This document shows positions 26,116 through 33,982 of a stretch of 64,000 nt of DNA, one piece after another (positions within the stretch are counted from its first letter, which is position 1; every line of letters begins with the position of its first letter). Under the pieces are notes generated by a model that made no database searches, was not told the origin of the DNA, and saw nothing but the letters and a program-made list of their open reading frames with translations. Where the stretch lies: the NCBI RefSeq assembly GCF_002980595.1, contig NZ_PVLQ01000027.1, forward strand, positions 1-64,000, read 5' to 3'. The stretch is from Malikia granosa (GTDB lineage Bacteria; Pseudomonadota; Gammaproteobacteria; Burkholderiales; Burkholderiaceae_C). Both the position numbers and the translations under genes were made by a program.

Positions 26116-26925
26116 TCAGGCGACCTGGCGCGCGCCGGCTGGCTGGCGCAGCTGGGCCAGGCCCGAGACCACGTCGCCGACGACCAGGATGGACGGACTG
26201 CCGAGCCGTTCGGCCTGCAGCGTCTCGACCAGCTGGTCCAGGGTGCAGCCTGCATGGCGCTGCTGCGGCAGGCTGGCGCGCTGCACGATCGCGGTCGGCG
26301 TGGCGGCCGGCAGGCCTTGCAGCAGGCCGGCCTGGATGGCGGCGGCGCTCGAGACGCCCATGTAGATCACGAGCGTGAGCCTGGCCTCGCGCGCGCAATG
26401 CGCGAGCGCCGCCCAGTCGGTGCCGGAATCGCCGGGCTTGGCGTGGCCGGTCACGAAGACCACGCCATGGGCATGTTCGCGGTGCGTCAGCGGCACGTTG
26501 AGCGAGCTGAGCGCGGCCAGTCCGGCGGTGATGCCGTTGACCACCGTGACCGGGATGCCGGCGGCCTGCAGGTGCTCGACCTCCTCGCCGCCGCGGCCGA
26601 AGATGAAGGGATCGCCGCCCTTGAGCCGCACCACCACCTCGCCCTCCTGGGCGGCCTGGATCATCAGCTTCTCGATGAAGGACTGCGGCGTGCTCTTGCA
26701 GCCGCCGCGTTTTCCCACATGGACGATGCGGGCCCGCGGTGAGGCATGTTCCAGCACCGCGTCATTGACCAGGTCATCGACCAGCAGCACGGTCGCCGCG
26801 CCGATCGCGCGGACCGCCTTCAGCGTCAGCAGTTCCGGGTCGCCCGGGCCGGCGCCGACCAGAGTGACCTGGCCCGGTGCGGTCAGGGGCAGGGTGGAGT
26901 TCATAGGTTGGCAATCAGCGCTCAT
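26116..26925 (-). CDS. cobA: Uroporphyrinogen-III C-methyltransferase (SUMT)
   Basis: SUMT methylates uroporphyrinogen III twice to give precorrin-2, the precursor of siroheme, which the nitrite reductase NirB encoded upstream requires. The 269-residue product has VTLVGAGPGDPELLTLKAV near 20, VVRLKGGDPFIFGRGGEE near 94, and a C-terminal SPSILVVGDVV. It has only the methyltransferase domain, so the dehydrogenase/chelatase step needs another protein. I chose the ATG at 26925 because it overlaps the ybiB stop as ATGA; an ATG seven codons later (26904) is the alternative. Confidence 0.93.
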   Translation of the reverse strand: MSADCQPMNSTLPLTAPGQVTLVGAGPGDPELLTLKAVRAIGAATVLLVDDLVNDAVLEHASPRARIVHVGKRGGCKSTPQSFIEKLMIQAAQEGEVVVRLKGGDPFIFGRGGEEVEHLQAAGIPVTVVNGITAGLAALSSLNVPLTHREHAHGVVFVTGHAKPGDSGTDWAALAHCAREARLTLVIYMGVSSAAAIQAGLLQGLPAATPTAIVQRASLPQQRHAGCTLDQLVETLQAERLGSPSILVVGDVVSGLAQLRQPAGARQVA

Positions 26926-27824
26926 GATGCCTGCACCGCTTGCAAGACATGTTCCACCTGGCGCGCGATCGGCGCCGGCACGGCCCGGCGACCGGCGAGC
27001 ACTTCGCTGATCCAGGCGGCCGTGCTGGCGGCATCGATCGCGGGCAGCTCGGGCAGGCTGGCCAGCGGGCCGCCCTGGGCTTCCTGCACGCAGCGGCGCT
27101 GGCCTTGCTGGAAGACATCGATCTGCGGCAGGCGGCGTGGATCGGCCACCGGCTCGCCCTCGGTGCCGCGCAGCAGCATCGCGCGCTGCCGTGTCAGCTC
27201 GAAGGTCTTGCCCATCGAGAGCAGGTATTCGGGATGGGTGTAGCTGCCGACCACCAGCGCGTCGCCGTCGCAGGGGTTCATGAGCTTGACCAGGCTGTGC
27301 GCCGAGTTGCGCAGGCCGATGACCCGGCGCACCTCGAGCAGGCGCTGCAGGCCCGGACACAGCAGGCCGGTCGGCACGAAGCGCACCTGGCCGGCTTGCA
27401 GCGGCTGCACGCTGCTGTCGGCGGCCACTCCGAGCAGCGCCAGCACCTCGGCCGAGCTCACGCGCCGGCTTTCGGTCGCCGCGCCATGCACCAGCACCGG
27501 CAGGCCCTCGCGCGCCAGCAGCAGCGCCAGCAGTGGCGTGAGCACCGGCAGCTTGCGCGCACCGTTGTAGCTCGGCAGCACCACGGCGGTGCGCCCCTGG
27601 GTCGGCACCTTGTCGGTGCGCAGGGCCGTCGCGTCGAGGAAGCCGGCCATCTCCTCGGGTGTCTCGCCCTTGATGCGCATCGCGAGACAGAAGGCGCCGA
27701 GCTCGAGCTCGCTCACCTGGCCGTCGAGCAGCTCGCCGAACAGGTCGGCCGCCTGCGCGCGGTCGAGCGAGCGGGCGCCGTCCTTGCCGCGCCCGATTTC
27801 CTTGAGATAGTGACTGATGGCCAT
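26922..27824 (-). CDS. ybiB: YbiB/TrpD2-like protein (anthranilate phosphoribosyltransferase fold)
   Basis: A 300-residue protein of the nucleoside phosphorylase/phosphoribosyltransferase class III fold. E. coli YbiB (TrpD2) lacks anthranilate transferase activity and binds nucleic acids. Seen here: helical N-domain with ISHYLKEIGRGKDGARSLDR, then LFGELLDGQVSELELGAFCLAMRIKGE, then VLPSYNGARKLPVLTPLLAL. The start at 27824 is preferred because a longer frame (to 27890) would begin inside the nasA terminator. It is coupled to cobA by a 4-base overlap. Its presence in nitrate gene clusters is recurrent but unexplained. Confidence 0.88.
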   Translation of the reverse strand: MAISHYLKEIGRGKDGARSLDRAQAADLFGELLDGQVSELELGAFCLAMRIKGETPEEMAGFLDATALRTDKVPTQGRTAVVLPSYNGARKLPVLTPLLALLLAREGLPVLVHGAATESRRVSSAEVLALLGVAADSSVQPLQAGQVRFVPTGLLCPGLQRLLEVRRVIGLRNSAHSLVKLMNPCDGDALVVGSYTHPEYLLSMGKTFELTRQRAMLLRGTEGEPVADPRRLPQIDVFQQGQRRCVQEAQGGPLASLPELPAIDAASTAAWISEVLAGRRAVPAPIARQVEHVLQAVQAS

Positions 27825-27866
27825 GTAGCGATTTTCCGCGATGCCTGATGACTTCGAGTTATGAAG

Positions 27867-27902
27867 CAAAAAATCCCCGCCGCTGGCCATGCCGCAGCGG
27901 GG
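27867..27902 (-). terminator. Intrinsic terminator after nasA
   Basis: Minus-strand stem CCCCGC / GCGGGG (plus arms 27897-27902 and 27875-27880) followed by ATTTTTT. It lies just after the nasA stop and 43 bases before the ybiB start, so ybiB-cobA are either read by partial read-through or have their own promoter. Confidence 0.88.
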
Positions 27903-27909
27903 CGTGAGC

Positions 27910-30678
27910 TCAGCAGCTCAGGGCGGCACTGGCTGGCACCAGCGCGACCAGGCGCTTGAGCGTCGGCAGGCAGGAACCGCAGCGGGTGCCGCAGCCCAGG
28001 CCGTCCTGCAGCTGCAGCAGGCGCTGGGTGCCGTCGCCGCCACAGTCGGGCAGCGCGCGGCGGATCGCGTCCTCGCTGACGTCGAGGCAGCTGCAGACCT
28101 GAGGGCTGCGCGGCGCCAGCGCGACGGGTGCCTGCGTGTCGGACCTGAGCAGCAGGCGACCGTAGTCCTGCGCCGGCAGCTGGTCCTGCAGCAGGGTTCT
28201 GAGCCAGGGTTCGGACCGGCTGTCGCCGGCCAGCAGGAAGGCCTCGACCTGCTGGCTGGCGCCCACCTGGCTCAGGCGGATCGCCCGGCTGTGCTGGCGC
28301 TTGTGGTCGGCGTAGCGCAGCACCCCGCTGCTATCGAGGCCGAGCCAGCTGGCGATGCGCTCGACCAGTTCCGCCGGCGGCGGCTTGGCGCAGGCCGCGC
28401 GCAGCAGCAGGCCGCTGCGCTCGCGCCCGAACGGCACGCAGCTGGCGAAATCGAACTCGGGCAGCAGGGCGCGCAGCTCGCGCTGGACCTCGATCGCGCG
28501 CTCCGGCGGCAGCCAGGCCAGGCCGAGCAGGGTCCAGGGCAGCTTGGCCTGCTCGATGCGGACCGCGCAATGCTTGAGCTCGGGCTGCCTGGACAGCGGG
28601 CAGCTGGCCGGGGTGGTCAGCGTATTGACGCCGGCCAGCGGCCGGCCCGCGGCATCGCGGCCGCCGAGCGTCTCCGAGCCCCAGTGCATCGGGATGAAAG
28701 CCTGTTGCCGGCCCAGCTCGGGTGCGGCTTGCACCGGCAACACGATCGCGCCGCGCACGCTGCTGACCCGTACCAGCTCGCCGGCCTGCAGGCCGAGTGC
28801 GAGCAGGTCGTCCGGATGCAGGCCGACCGCCGGCTCGGGGGCATGGCCGAACAGCCGTCCGATCGTGCCGGTGCGCGTCATGCCATGCCACTGGTCGCGC
28901 AGCCGCCCGGTCGAGAGCGAGAACGGGTAGCGCGGCGAGCGCGGCTCGGCCACCGGGCGCCAGGCATCGGCCGCGAAGCGCGCCCGGCCGTCTGGCGCGG
29001 CGAACAGGCCGTCGGCGTAGAGCCTGGCCTGGCCTTCGCTGGCACCGGCCGGCAGCGGCCATTGCTGCGGGCCGAGCTGGTCGAGCAAGGCATAGCTCAG
29101 TCCCGTGATGTCGAGGTCGCGCCCGCGCGTGCTCTCGCGGTGCTCGAGCCAGGCCTGCTCGGGCGTCTCGAAGCCGAACAGGCTGGGCTGGCCAGGGCGC
29201 AGTCGCGCTTCGAGCCGGCGCGCGACATCGCGTGCGATCAGCCAGTCGGGCCTGGCCTGGCCGGCCGGCGCGATGGCGGCGCGCACGCGCGAAATGCGGC
29301 GCTCGCTGTTGGTCACCGTGCCTGCCTTCTCGCCCCAGCTCGCCGCCGGCAGCAGCAAGTCGGCATAGTCGCAGCTCGCGGCGGTGGCGAAGGCTTCCTG
29401 CACGATCACGAATTCGGCGCGTTGCAGCGCGCGCCGCACCAGCGCCTGGTCGGGCATCGATTGCGCCGGATTGGTGCAGGCGATCCACAGCGCCTTGATC
29501 CGGCCGTCGGCGGCGGCCTGGAACAGCTCGGTCGCGGTCAGGCCGGGCTGCGCGGGCAACTGGTCGACGCCCCACAGGCGGGCGATCTCGGCCCGGTGCT
29601 CGGCGTTTGCCGGGTCGCGATGGCCGGGCAGCAGCGTGGCCATGGCGCCGACCTCACGCCCGCCCATGGCATTGGGCTGGCCGGTCAGCGAGAAGGGGCC
29701 GGCGCCGGGCCGGCCGATCTGTCCGGTCGCCAGGTGCAGGTTGATCAGTGCGGCGTTGTTGTCGCTGCCGCTGCTGCTCTGGTTCAGGCCCATGCAGTAG
29801 AGGCTGAGCGTGGCGTTCGATTGCGCGAACCAGCGTGCCGCGGTGTGCAGGTCCTCGACGCTGACGCCGCAGCCGCGCGCGACGCGCTCGGGCGTGGCCT
29901 GGCGCACCAGTTCCTTCAGTGCCTCGAAGCCGCTGGTGTGTCTGGCGATGTAGTCGGGCCTTGTCCAGCCCTCCCACAGCATGATGTGCAGCAGGCCGTG
30001 GCAGAGCAGTACATCGGTGCCGGGCTGGATCTGCAGGTGCAGGTCGGCCTGCTCGGCGGTCTCGGTGCGGCGCGGATCGACCACGATGAGCTTCATGCCG
30101 GCGCGCGCGTCCTCGATGCGCCGGAACAGGATCGGATGCGCCCAGGCCGTGTTGCTGCCGCTGATGAACAGGCAGTCGGCCCGCGCCAGGTCGTCGTAGC
30201 AGGTTGGTGGCGCGTCCGAGCCCAGCGTGCGCTTGTAGCCCACCACCGCGCTGCTCATGCACAGCCGCGAGTTGCTGTCGATGTGGTTGCTGCCGACCAG
30301 GCCGCGTGCGAGCTTGTTGAAGACATGGTAGTCCTCGGTCAGCAGCTGGCCCGACAGGTAGAAGCCGACCGCGTCGGGCCCGTGCTGCTCGATGATGTCG
30401 CCCAGCCGGCCGGCAGCCAGATCCAGCGCGCCATCCCAGCCGAGCGGCTGCGGCGCAGTACCTCGCTGCAGCCGCTGCATCGGCTGCAGCAGCCGGGCCT
30501 GGCGCGTGATGGCTTCGGTGGCGGTCAGGTGCAGCGTCTGGCCCTTGGTGCAGAGCCGGCCGAAGTTCGCTGGGTGATCGGGGTCGCCGCGCACGCCGGT
30601 GATGCGGTCGCCCTGCGACTCGATGATCACGCCGCAGCCGACGCCGCAGTAGGGGCAGGTGGATCGGGTTTCGGCCAT
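27910..30678 (-). CDS. nasA: Assimilatory nitrate reductase catalytic subunit NasA
   Basis: NasA reduces nitrate to nitrite in the cytoplasm with a molybdenum bis-MGD cofactor. The 922-residue product has the [4Fe-4S] motif CPYCGVGC at 8-15 with Cys43, and the likely molybdenum ligand Cys140 in SNSRLCMSS. The C-terminal molydopterin-dinucleotide-binding domain is followed by a BFD-type [2Fe-2S] domain in the last ~60 residues (VCSCLDVS and GLGCGTRCGSC), as in Klebsiella NasA. There is no Tat signal, consistent with a cytoplasmic enzyme. AGGAG precedes the ATG at 30678. It is the third gene of the nirB-nirD-nasA operon; no separate NasC-type electron-transfer subunit is seen. Confidence 0.96.
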   Translation of the reverse strand: MAETRSTCPYCGVGCGVIIESQGDRITGVRGDPDHPANFGRLCTKGQTLHLTATEAITRQARLLQPMQRLQRGTAPQPLGWDGALDLAAGRLGDIIEQHGPDAVGFYLSGQLLTEDYHVFNKLARGLVGSNHIDSNSRLCMSSAVVGYKRTLGSDAPPTCYDDLARADCLFISGSNTAWAHPILFRRIEDARAGMKLIVVDPRRTETAEQADLHLQIQPGTDVLLCHGLLHIMLWEGWTRPDYIARHTSGFEALKELVRQATPERVARGCGVSVEDLHTAARWFAQSNATLSLYCMGLNQSSSGSDNNAALINLHLATGQIGRPGAGPFSLTGQPNAMGGREVGAMATLLPGHRDPANAEHRAEIARLWGVDQLPAQPGLTATELFQAAADGRIKALWIACTNPAQSMPDQALVRRALQRAEFVIVQEAFATAASCDYADLLLPAASWGEKAGTVTNSERRISRVRAAIAPAGQARPDWLIARDVARRLEARLRPGQPSLFGFETPEQAWLEHRESTRGRDLDITGLSYALLDQLGPQQWPLPAGASEGQARLYADGLFAAPDGRARFAADAWRPVAEPRSPRYPFSLSTGRLRDQWHGMTRTGTIGRLFGHAPEPAVGLHPDDLLALGLQAGELVRVSSVRGAIVLPVQAAPELGRQQAFIPMHWGSETLGGRDAAGRPLAGVNTLTTPASCPLSRQPELKHCAVRIEQAKLPWTLLGLAWLPPERAIEVQRELRALLPEFDFASCVPFGRERSGLLLRAACAKPPPAELVERIASWLGLDSSGVLRYADHKRQHSRAIRLSQVGASQQVEAFLLAGDSRSEPWLRTLLQDQLPAQDYGRLLLRSDTQAPVALAPRSPQVCSCLDVSEDAIRRALPDCGGDGTQRLLQLQDGLGCGTRCGSCLPTLKRLVALVPASAALSC

Positions 30679-30698
30679 GCGTGCTCCTGTTGCTGGGA

Positions 30699-31013
30699 TC
30701 AGTTCAGGGCCAGCAGGACCTGGCCGTCCTCGACCTTGACCGCGAAGGTCTGGCTGCAGCCGCTGTCGGGCGCCACCGCCTGGCCGCTTTCGAGCTCGAA
30801 GTTCCAGCCGTGCAGCGGGCAGGTCACGCGCTTGCCGTGCACCAGGCCCTGCGACAGCGGGCCGCCCTTGTGCGGGCATTTGTCGTGCAGCGCGAAGACC
30901 TCGTCGGCCGCGGTGCGGAAGATCGCGATGTCGCCGCCCGTCGGGCGCTGCACGATGCGCGAGCCCAGCGGCGGGATGTCGTCCAGCGGGCAGATCAGGT
31001 TCCAGGTCGTCAT
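30699..31013 (-). CDS. nirD: Nitrite reductase (NADH) small subunit NirD
   Basis: NirD is a 104-residue Rieske-fold partner of NirB. The Rieske ligand positions are all present here: CPHKGG (Cys46, His48) and CPLHGW (Cys65, His68), which differs from E. coli NirD, where they are missing. A [2Fe-2S] cluster is therefore likely. AAGGAAA precedes the ATG. It lies 24 bases after nirB and 20 before nasA. Confidence 0.95.
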   Translation of the reverse strand: MTTWNLICPLDDIPPLGSRIVQRPTGGDIAIFRTAADEVFALHDKCPHKGGPLSQGLVHGKRVTCPLHGWNFELESGQAVAPDSGCSQTFAVKVEDGQVLLALN

Positions 31014-31037
31014 GTCTTGGTTTCCTTGGATGGCGTT

Positions 31038-33497
31038 TCAGGCTTCGAGCTTGATCGGGATGAACTGCTTGACCGGCTGGGTCTCGCGCGAGGTCTGCCA
31101 GGGGTCCTTGGCGTCCTTCAACGAGTCGAGCAGGCGGGCGTAGAGCGCCTGGCGCCCGGCGGCGTCATCGACCACCTGGCGCTTGACAGCGTCCAGGCCG
31201 ACCCGTTCCAGCCAGTGGCAGGTGCGCTCCAGGTACCAGCCTTGCTCGCGGTACAGCTGCAGGAAGGCGCCGGCGTACTCCATCACTTCCTCGTCGGTCC
31301 TGACCTTGCACAGGAACTGCGCGACCTCGGTCTTGATGCCGCCGTTGCCGCCGACATAGAGCTCGTAGCCCGAGTCGACGCCGATCACGCCGACATCCTT
31401 GATGCCGGCCTCGGCGCAGTTGCGCGGGCAGCCCGACACCGCGAGCTTGACCTTGTGCGGCGCGTACATGTCGAACAGCATCTTCTCGAGCTTGACGCCC
31501 ATGTCCATCGCCAGCTGGGTGCCGAAGCGGCAATGCTCGGCGCCGACGCAGGTCTTGACGGTACGGATCGACTTGCCGTAGGCGTGGCCCGACACCATGC
31601 CGGCCGCGTTGAGGTCGGCCCAGATGGCTGGCAGATCCTCTTTCTTGATGCCGAGCAGGTCGATGCGCTGGCCGCCGGTGACCTTGACCGTCGGCACCTG
31701 GTATTTCTCGGCCGCGTCGGCGATGGCGCGCAGTTCGGCCGGCGTGGTCAGGCCACCCCACATGCGCGGCACGACCGAGTAGGTGCCGTCCTTCTGGATG
31801 TTGGCGTGGGCGCGCTCGTTGATCAGGCGGCTCTGCGGATCGTCCTTGGCCTCGTGCGGCCAGCTCGAGATCAGGTAGTAGTTGATCGCCGGACGGCATT
31901 TGTCGCAGCCGTTGGGCGTCTTCCACTCGAGGAAGTCGAATACCGCCTCCTTGCTGGTGAGGCGCTGCGCGACGATGGCCTCGCGTACCGCCTTGTGCGA
32001 ATGCTCGGTGCAGCCGCAGACCGGCTTGCTGTCGAGCTTGGCCGGGGTGTAGGCGCCGCCTATCGTGCTGGCCAGGATCTGCTCGACCAGACCGGCGCAG
32101 GAACCGCAGGAAGACGCTGCCTTGGTGTGCTTCTTGACCTCGTCGAGGCTGAACAGGCCCTTTTCCTTGATCGCCTGGCAGATCTTGCCCTTGCTGACGC
32201 CATTGCAGCCGCAGACCTCGGCGCTGTCGGCCATCTCGGCGGCCTTGCTGTTGCCGGCGTGGCCGACATCGCCGACCTGCGACTGGCCGAAGATCAGGCT
32301 GTCGCGCAGCTCGTGGATGTCGCGCCCGTCCTTGAGCAGCTGGAAATACCAGGGGCCGTCGGCCGTGTCGCCGTACAGCACGCCGCCGACCAGCTTGTTG
32401 TCCTTGACGATCAGCTTCTTGTAGACGCCGCCATGCGGGTCGTTGAGCGTGATCTCCTCGGCGTCATCCTGGCCGCCCTGGAAGTCACCGGCCGAGAACA
32501 GGTCGATGCCGGTCACCTTGAGCTTGGTCGAGGTCACCGATCCCTGGTAGCGCCCGATGCCGTGGCTGGCCAGGTGGTTCGCCGCCACCTTGGCCTGCTC
32601 GAACAGCGGCGCGACCAGGCCGTAGGCGATGCCACGGTGGCTCACGCATTCGCCGACCGCATAGACGCGCGGGTCGTAGGTCTGCATCGTGTCGCTGACC
32701 ACGATGCCGCGGTTGCAGTGGATGCCGGCGGCCTCGGCCAGCGCGTAGTTGGGCCTGATGCCGGCGGCCATCACGACCAGGTCGGCCGGGATCTGCAGGC
32801 CGTCCTTGAAGCGCACCGCGCCGACCCGGCCCTCGGGGCCGCCGTCGGGGGCTGGCAGCAGCGCCTCGGTCTGCTTGCTCAGCAGGAATTTCAGCCCCTT
32901 GTCCTCGAGCGACTGCTGCAGCATCTTGCCGGCCACCTCGTCGAGCTGGCGCTCGAGCAGCCAGGGACCGATGTGCACCACGGTCACGTCCATGCCGCGC
33001 AACTTCAGGCCGTTGGCGGCTTCGAGCCCGAGCAGGCCGCCGCCGATCACCACCGCGTGCCGGTACTGGCTGGCCGCGGCGATCATCTCGTCGGTGTCCT
33101 TGATGTCGCGGTAGCCGATCACGCCCGGCAGCTGCCGGCCGGGAATCGGCAGCATGAAGGGGGTCGAGCCGGTCGCGATCAGCAGCCGGTCGTAGCGCGC
33201 CTCGGTGCCGTCATCGGCGATCACGACTCGGCGGACCCGGTCGATCTGCGTCACGGTCTTGCCGGTGTGCAGCTGGATGCCGTGCTCGGCATACCAGTCC
33301 AGCCCGTTGAGGATGATGTCCTGGACCTGCATCTCGCCGGCGAGCACCGGCGACAGCAGGATGCGGTTGTAGTTCGGGTGCGGTTCGGCGCCGAACACCG
33401 TGATCTCGTACTGATCGGGGGCGAGCTTGAGCAGCTCCTCCAGCGTGCGCACGCCGGCCATGCCGTTGCCGATCAACACCAATTTGGGCTTTTCCAT
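31038..33497 (-). CDS. nirB: Nitrite reductase (NADH) large subunit NirB
   Basis: NirB reduces nitrite to ammonium with NADH in the cytoplasm, using FAD, [2Fe-2S], [4Fe-4S] and siroheme. The 819-residue product has an N-terminal pyridine nucleotide-disulphide oxidoreductase part (VLIGNGMAGVRTLEELL at 7-23), BFD-type cysteines near 427-470 and again near 490-550, and the siroheme/[4Fe-4S] cysteines in CVGAEHC near 650 and GCPRNC near 688. GGAG precedes the ATG at 33497; the open frame extends upstream only through the leader RNA. It is the first gene of the operon, and its expression depends on the leader terminator and sigma-54 promoter upstream. Confidence 0.96.
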   Translation of the reverse strand: MEKPKLVLIGNGMAGVRTLEELLKLAPDQYEITVFGAEPHPNYNRILLSPVLAGEMQVQDIILNGLDWYAEHGIQLHTGKTVTQIDRVRRVVIADDGTEARYDRLLIATGSTPFMLPIPGRQLPGVIGYRDIKDTDEMIAAASQYRHAVVIGGGLLGLEAANGLKLRGMDVTVVHIGPWLLERQLDEVAGKMLQQSLEDKGLKFLLSKQTEALLPAPDGGPEGRVGAVRFKDGLQIPADLVVMAAGIRPNYALAEAAGIHCNRGIVVSDTMQTYDPRVYAVGECVSHRGIAYGLVAPLFEQAKVAANHLASHGIGRYQGSVTSTKLKVTGIDLFSAGDFQGGQDDAEEITLNDPHGGVYKKLIVKDNKLVGGVLYGDTADGPWYFQLLKDGRDIHELRDSLIFGQSQVGDVGHAGNSKAAEMADSAEVCGCNGVSKGKICQAIKEKGLFSLDEVKKHTKAASSCGSCAGLVEQILASTIGGAYTPAKLDSKPVCGCTEHSHKAVREAIVAQRLTSKEAVFDFLEWKTPNGCDKCRPAINYYLISSWPHEAKDDPQSRLINERAHANIQKDGTYSVVPRMWGGLTTPAELRAIADAAEKYQVPTVKVTGGQRIDLLGIKKEDLPAIWADLNAAGMVSGHAYGKSIRTVKTCVGAEHCRFGTQLAMDMGVKLEKMLFDMYAPHKVKLAVSGCPRNCAEAGIKDVGVIGVDSGYELYVGGNGGIKTEVAQFLCKVRTDEEVMEYAGAFLQLYREQGWYLERTCHWLERVGLDAVKRQVVDDAAGRQALYARLLDSLKDAKDPWQTSRETQPVKQFIPIKLEA

Positions 33498-33520
33498 CTT
33501 GACTCCGTCAGTCGCTGCAG

Positions 33521-33582
33521 AAAACAAAAAGGCGTCCATGCAGGGACCACCCGTTGCGGGGCGGTGCTGCAGGGACGCCTTT
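33521..33582 (-). terminator. Leader terminator (attenuator) upstream of nirB
   Basis: Minus-strand stem AAAGGCGTCC / GGACGCCTTT (plus arms 33573-33582 and 33528-33537) with further pairing inside (TGCA / TGCA), followed by TTTTTGTTTT. It is a strong intrinsic terminator located 24 bases before the nirB ATG and after two ANTAR-type hairpins. It would block nirB unless antitermination occurs. Confidence 0.92.
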
Positions 33583-33591
33583 GTCCTGGTT

Positions 33592-33640
33592 GCACCCGGC
33601 CCATCCTTGGGCGGGGTGCTGAGCCGGTCACCATTGACCG
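33592..33640 (-). promoter_or_regulatory. Two-hairpin ANTAR-binding leader RNA of nirB-nirD-nasA
   Basis: Hairpin 1 (33625-33640): stem CGGTC / GACCG with hexaloop AATGGT. Hairpin 2 (33592-33619): stem with GCACCC and GGGTGC ends and GCCC / GGGC at the loop, hexaloop AAGGAT. Both loops have A at position 1 and G at position 4, the published signature for RNA bound by ANTAR domains. The first hairpin begins one or two bases after the predicted transcription start, and the second ends 9 bases before the terminator. The same arrangement occurs before nrtA. Confidence 0.88.
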
Positions 33641-33651
33641 TTGCCGGATTC

Positions 33652-33669
33652 AAGCAATTGCCGTGCCAA
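33652..33669 (-). promoter_or_regulatory. Sigma-54 (-24/-12) promoter of nirB
   Basis: The minus strand reads TTGGCACGGCAATTGCTT. This matches the sigma-54 consensus TTGGCACG-N4-TTGC(A/T) at every defined position, with correct GG to GC spacing. The predicted start is an A near 33642, immediately before the ANTAR hairpins. It implies activation by an enhancer-binding protein, most likely NtrC. Confidence 0.9.
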
Positions 33670-33730
33670 TCCTTTCCCGTCGAACGGCAGGCCAGTGTCA
33701 GCGCGTTGTGCGCCCGGTTCGGCTTCGCCT

Positions 33731-33750
33731 GGCCTCCAATCTGGTGCATC
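33731..33750 (-). promoter_or_regulatory. Possible NtrC-type enhancer site upstream of nirB
   Basis: On the minus strand TGCACCA-GAT-TGGAGGC resembles the NtrC dyad TGCACCA-N3-TGGTGCA: one half is intact and the other is degenerate. It lies about 90-110 bases upstream of the predicted start, a normal enhancer distance. A second TGCACCA occurs about 40 bases further upstream (near 33786). This is weak evidence on its own. Confidence 0.45.
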
Positions 33751-33840
33751 TTGCCCGTCAGCCTGCCGTCAGTTGGCCCGCTATGGTGCATGTGCAGCCG
33801 ACCCTGAGGCATTTTTCATGTCGGTAGTGCTAGTTTTGCT

Positions 33841-33879
33841 CTATCGAATGATGTTCGTGATAGCTTTTATCTAGCGATA
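33841..33879. promoter_or_regulatory. Clustered inverted repeats upstream of the nitronate monooxygenase gene
   Basis: CTATC at 33841-33845 is repeated inverted as GATAG at 33859-33863, and TATC-TAGC-GATA at 33868-33879 is a second imperfect dyad. The block is much more AT-rich than its surroundings and lies 104-142 bases before the ATG at 33983. It could be an operator (TATC/GATA arms are seen in LysR-type sites) shared with nirB. No regulator gene is adjacent. Confidence 0.4.
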
Positions 33880-33982
33880 ACTTGACCTTGGGCGGGCGAA
33901 CCCTGCAAAAAAGTCCGAAAATCGGCTATTACGGATTCTTGACCACAAGCAGCGGGTCGGTCCGGCAAAGCACACACGAAAG

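Noticed and set aside
27889..33827. Two 1000-codon plus-strand open frames opposite nasA and nirB.
   Set aside because: Low-complexity composition and no recognisable motifs, whereas the minus strand encodes complete NasA, NirD and NirB with all cofactor ligands.
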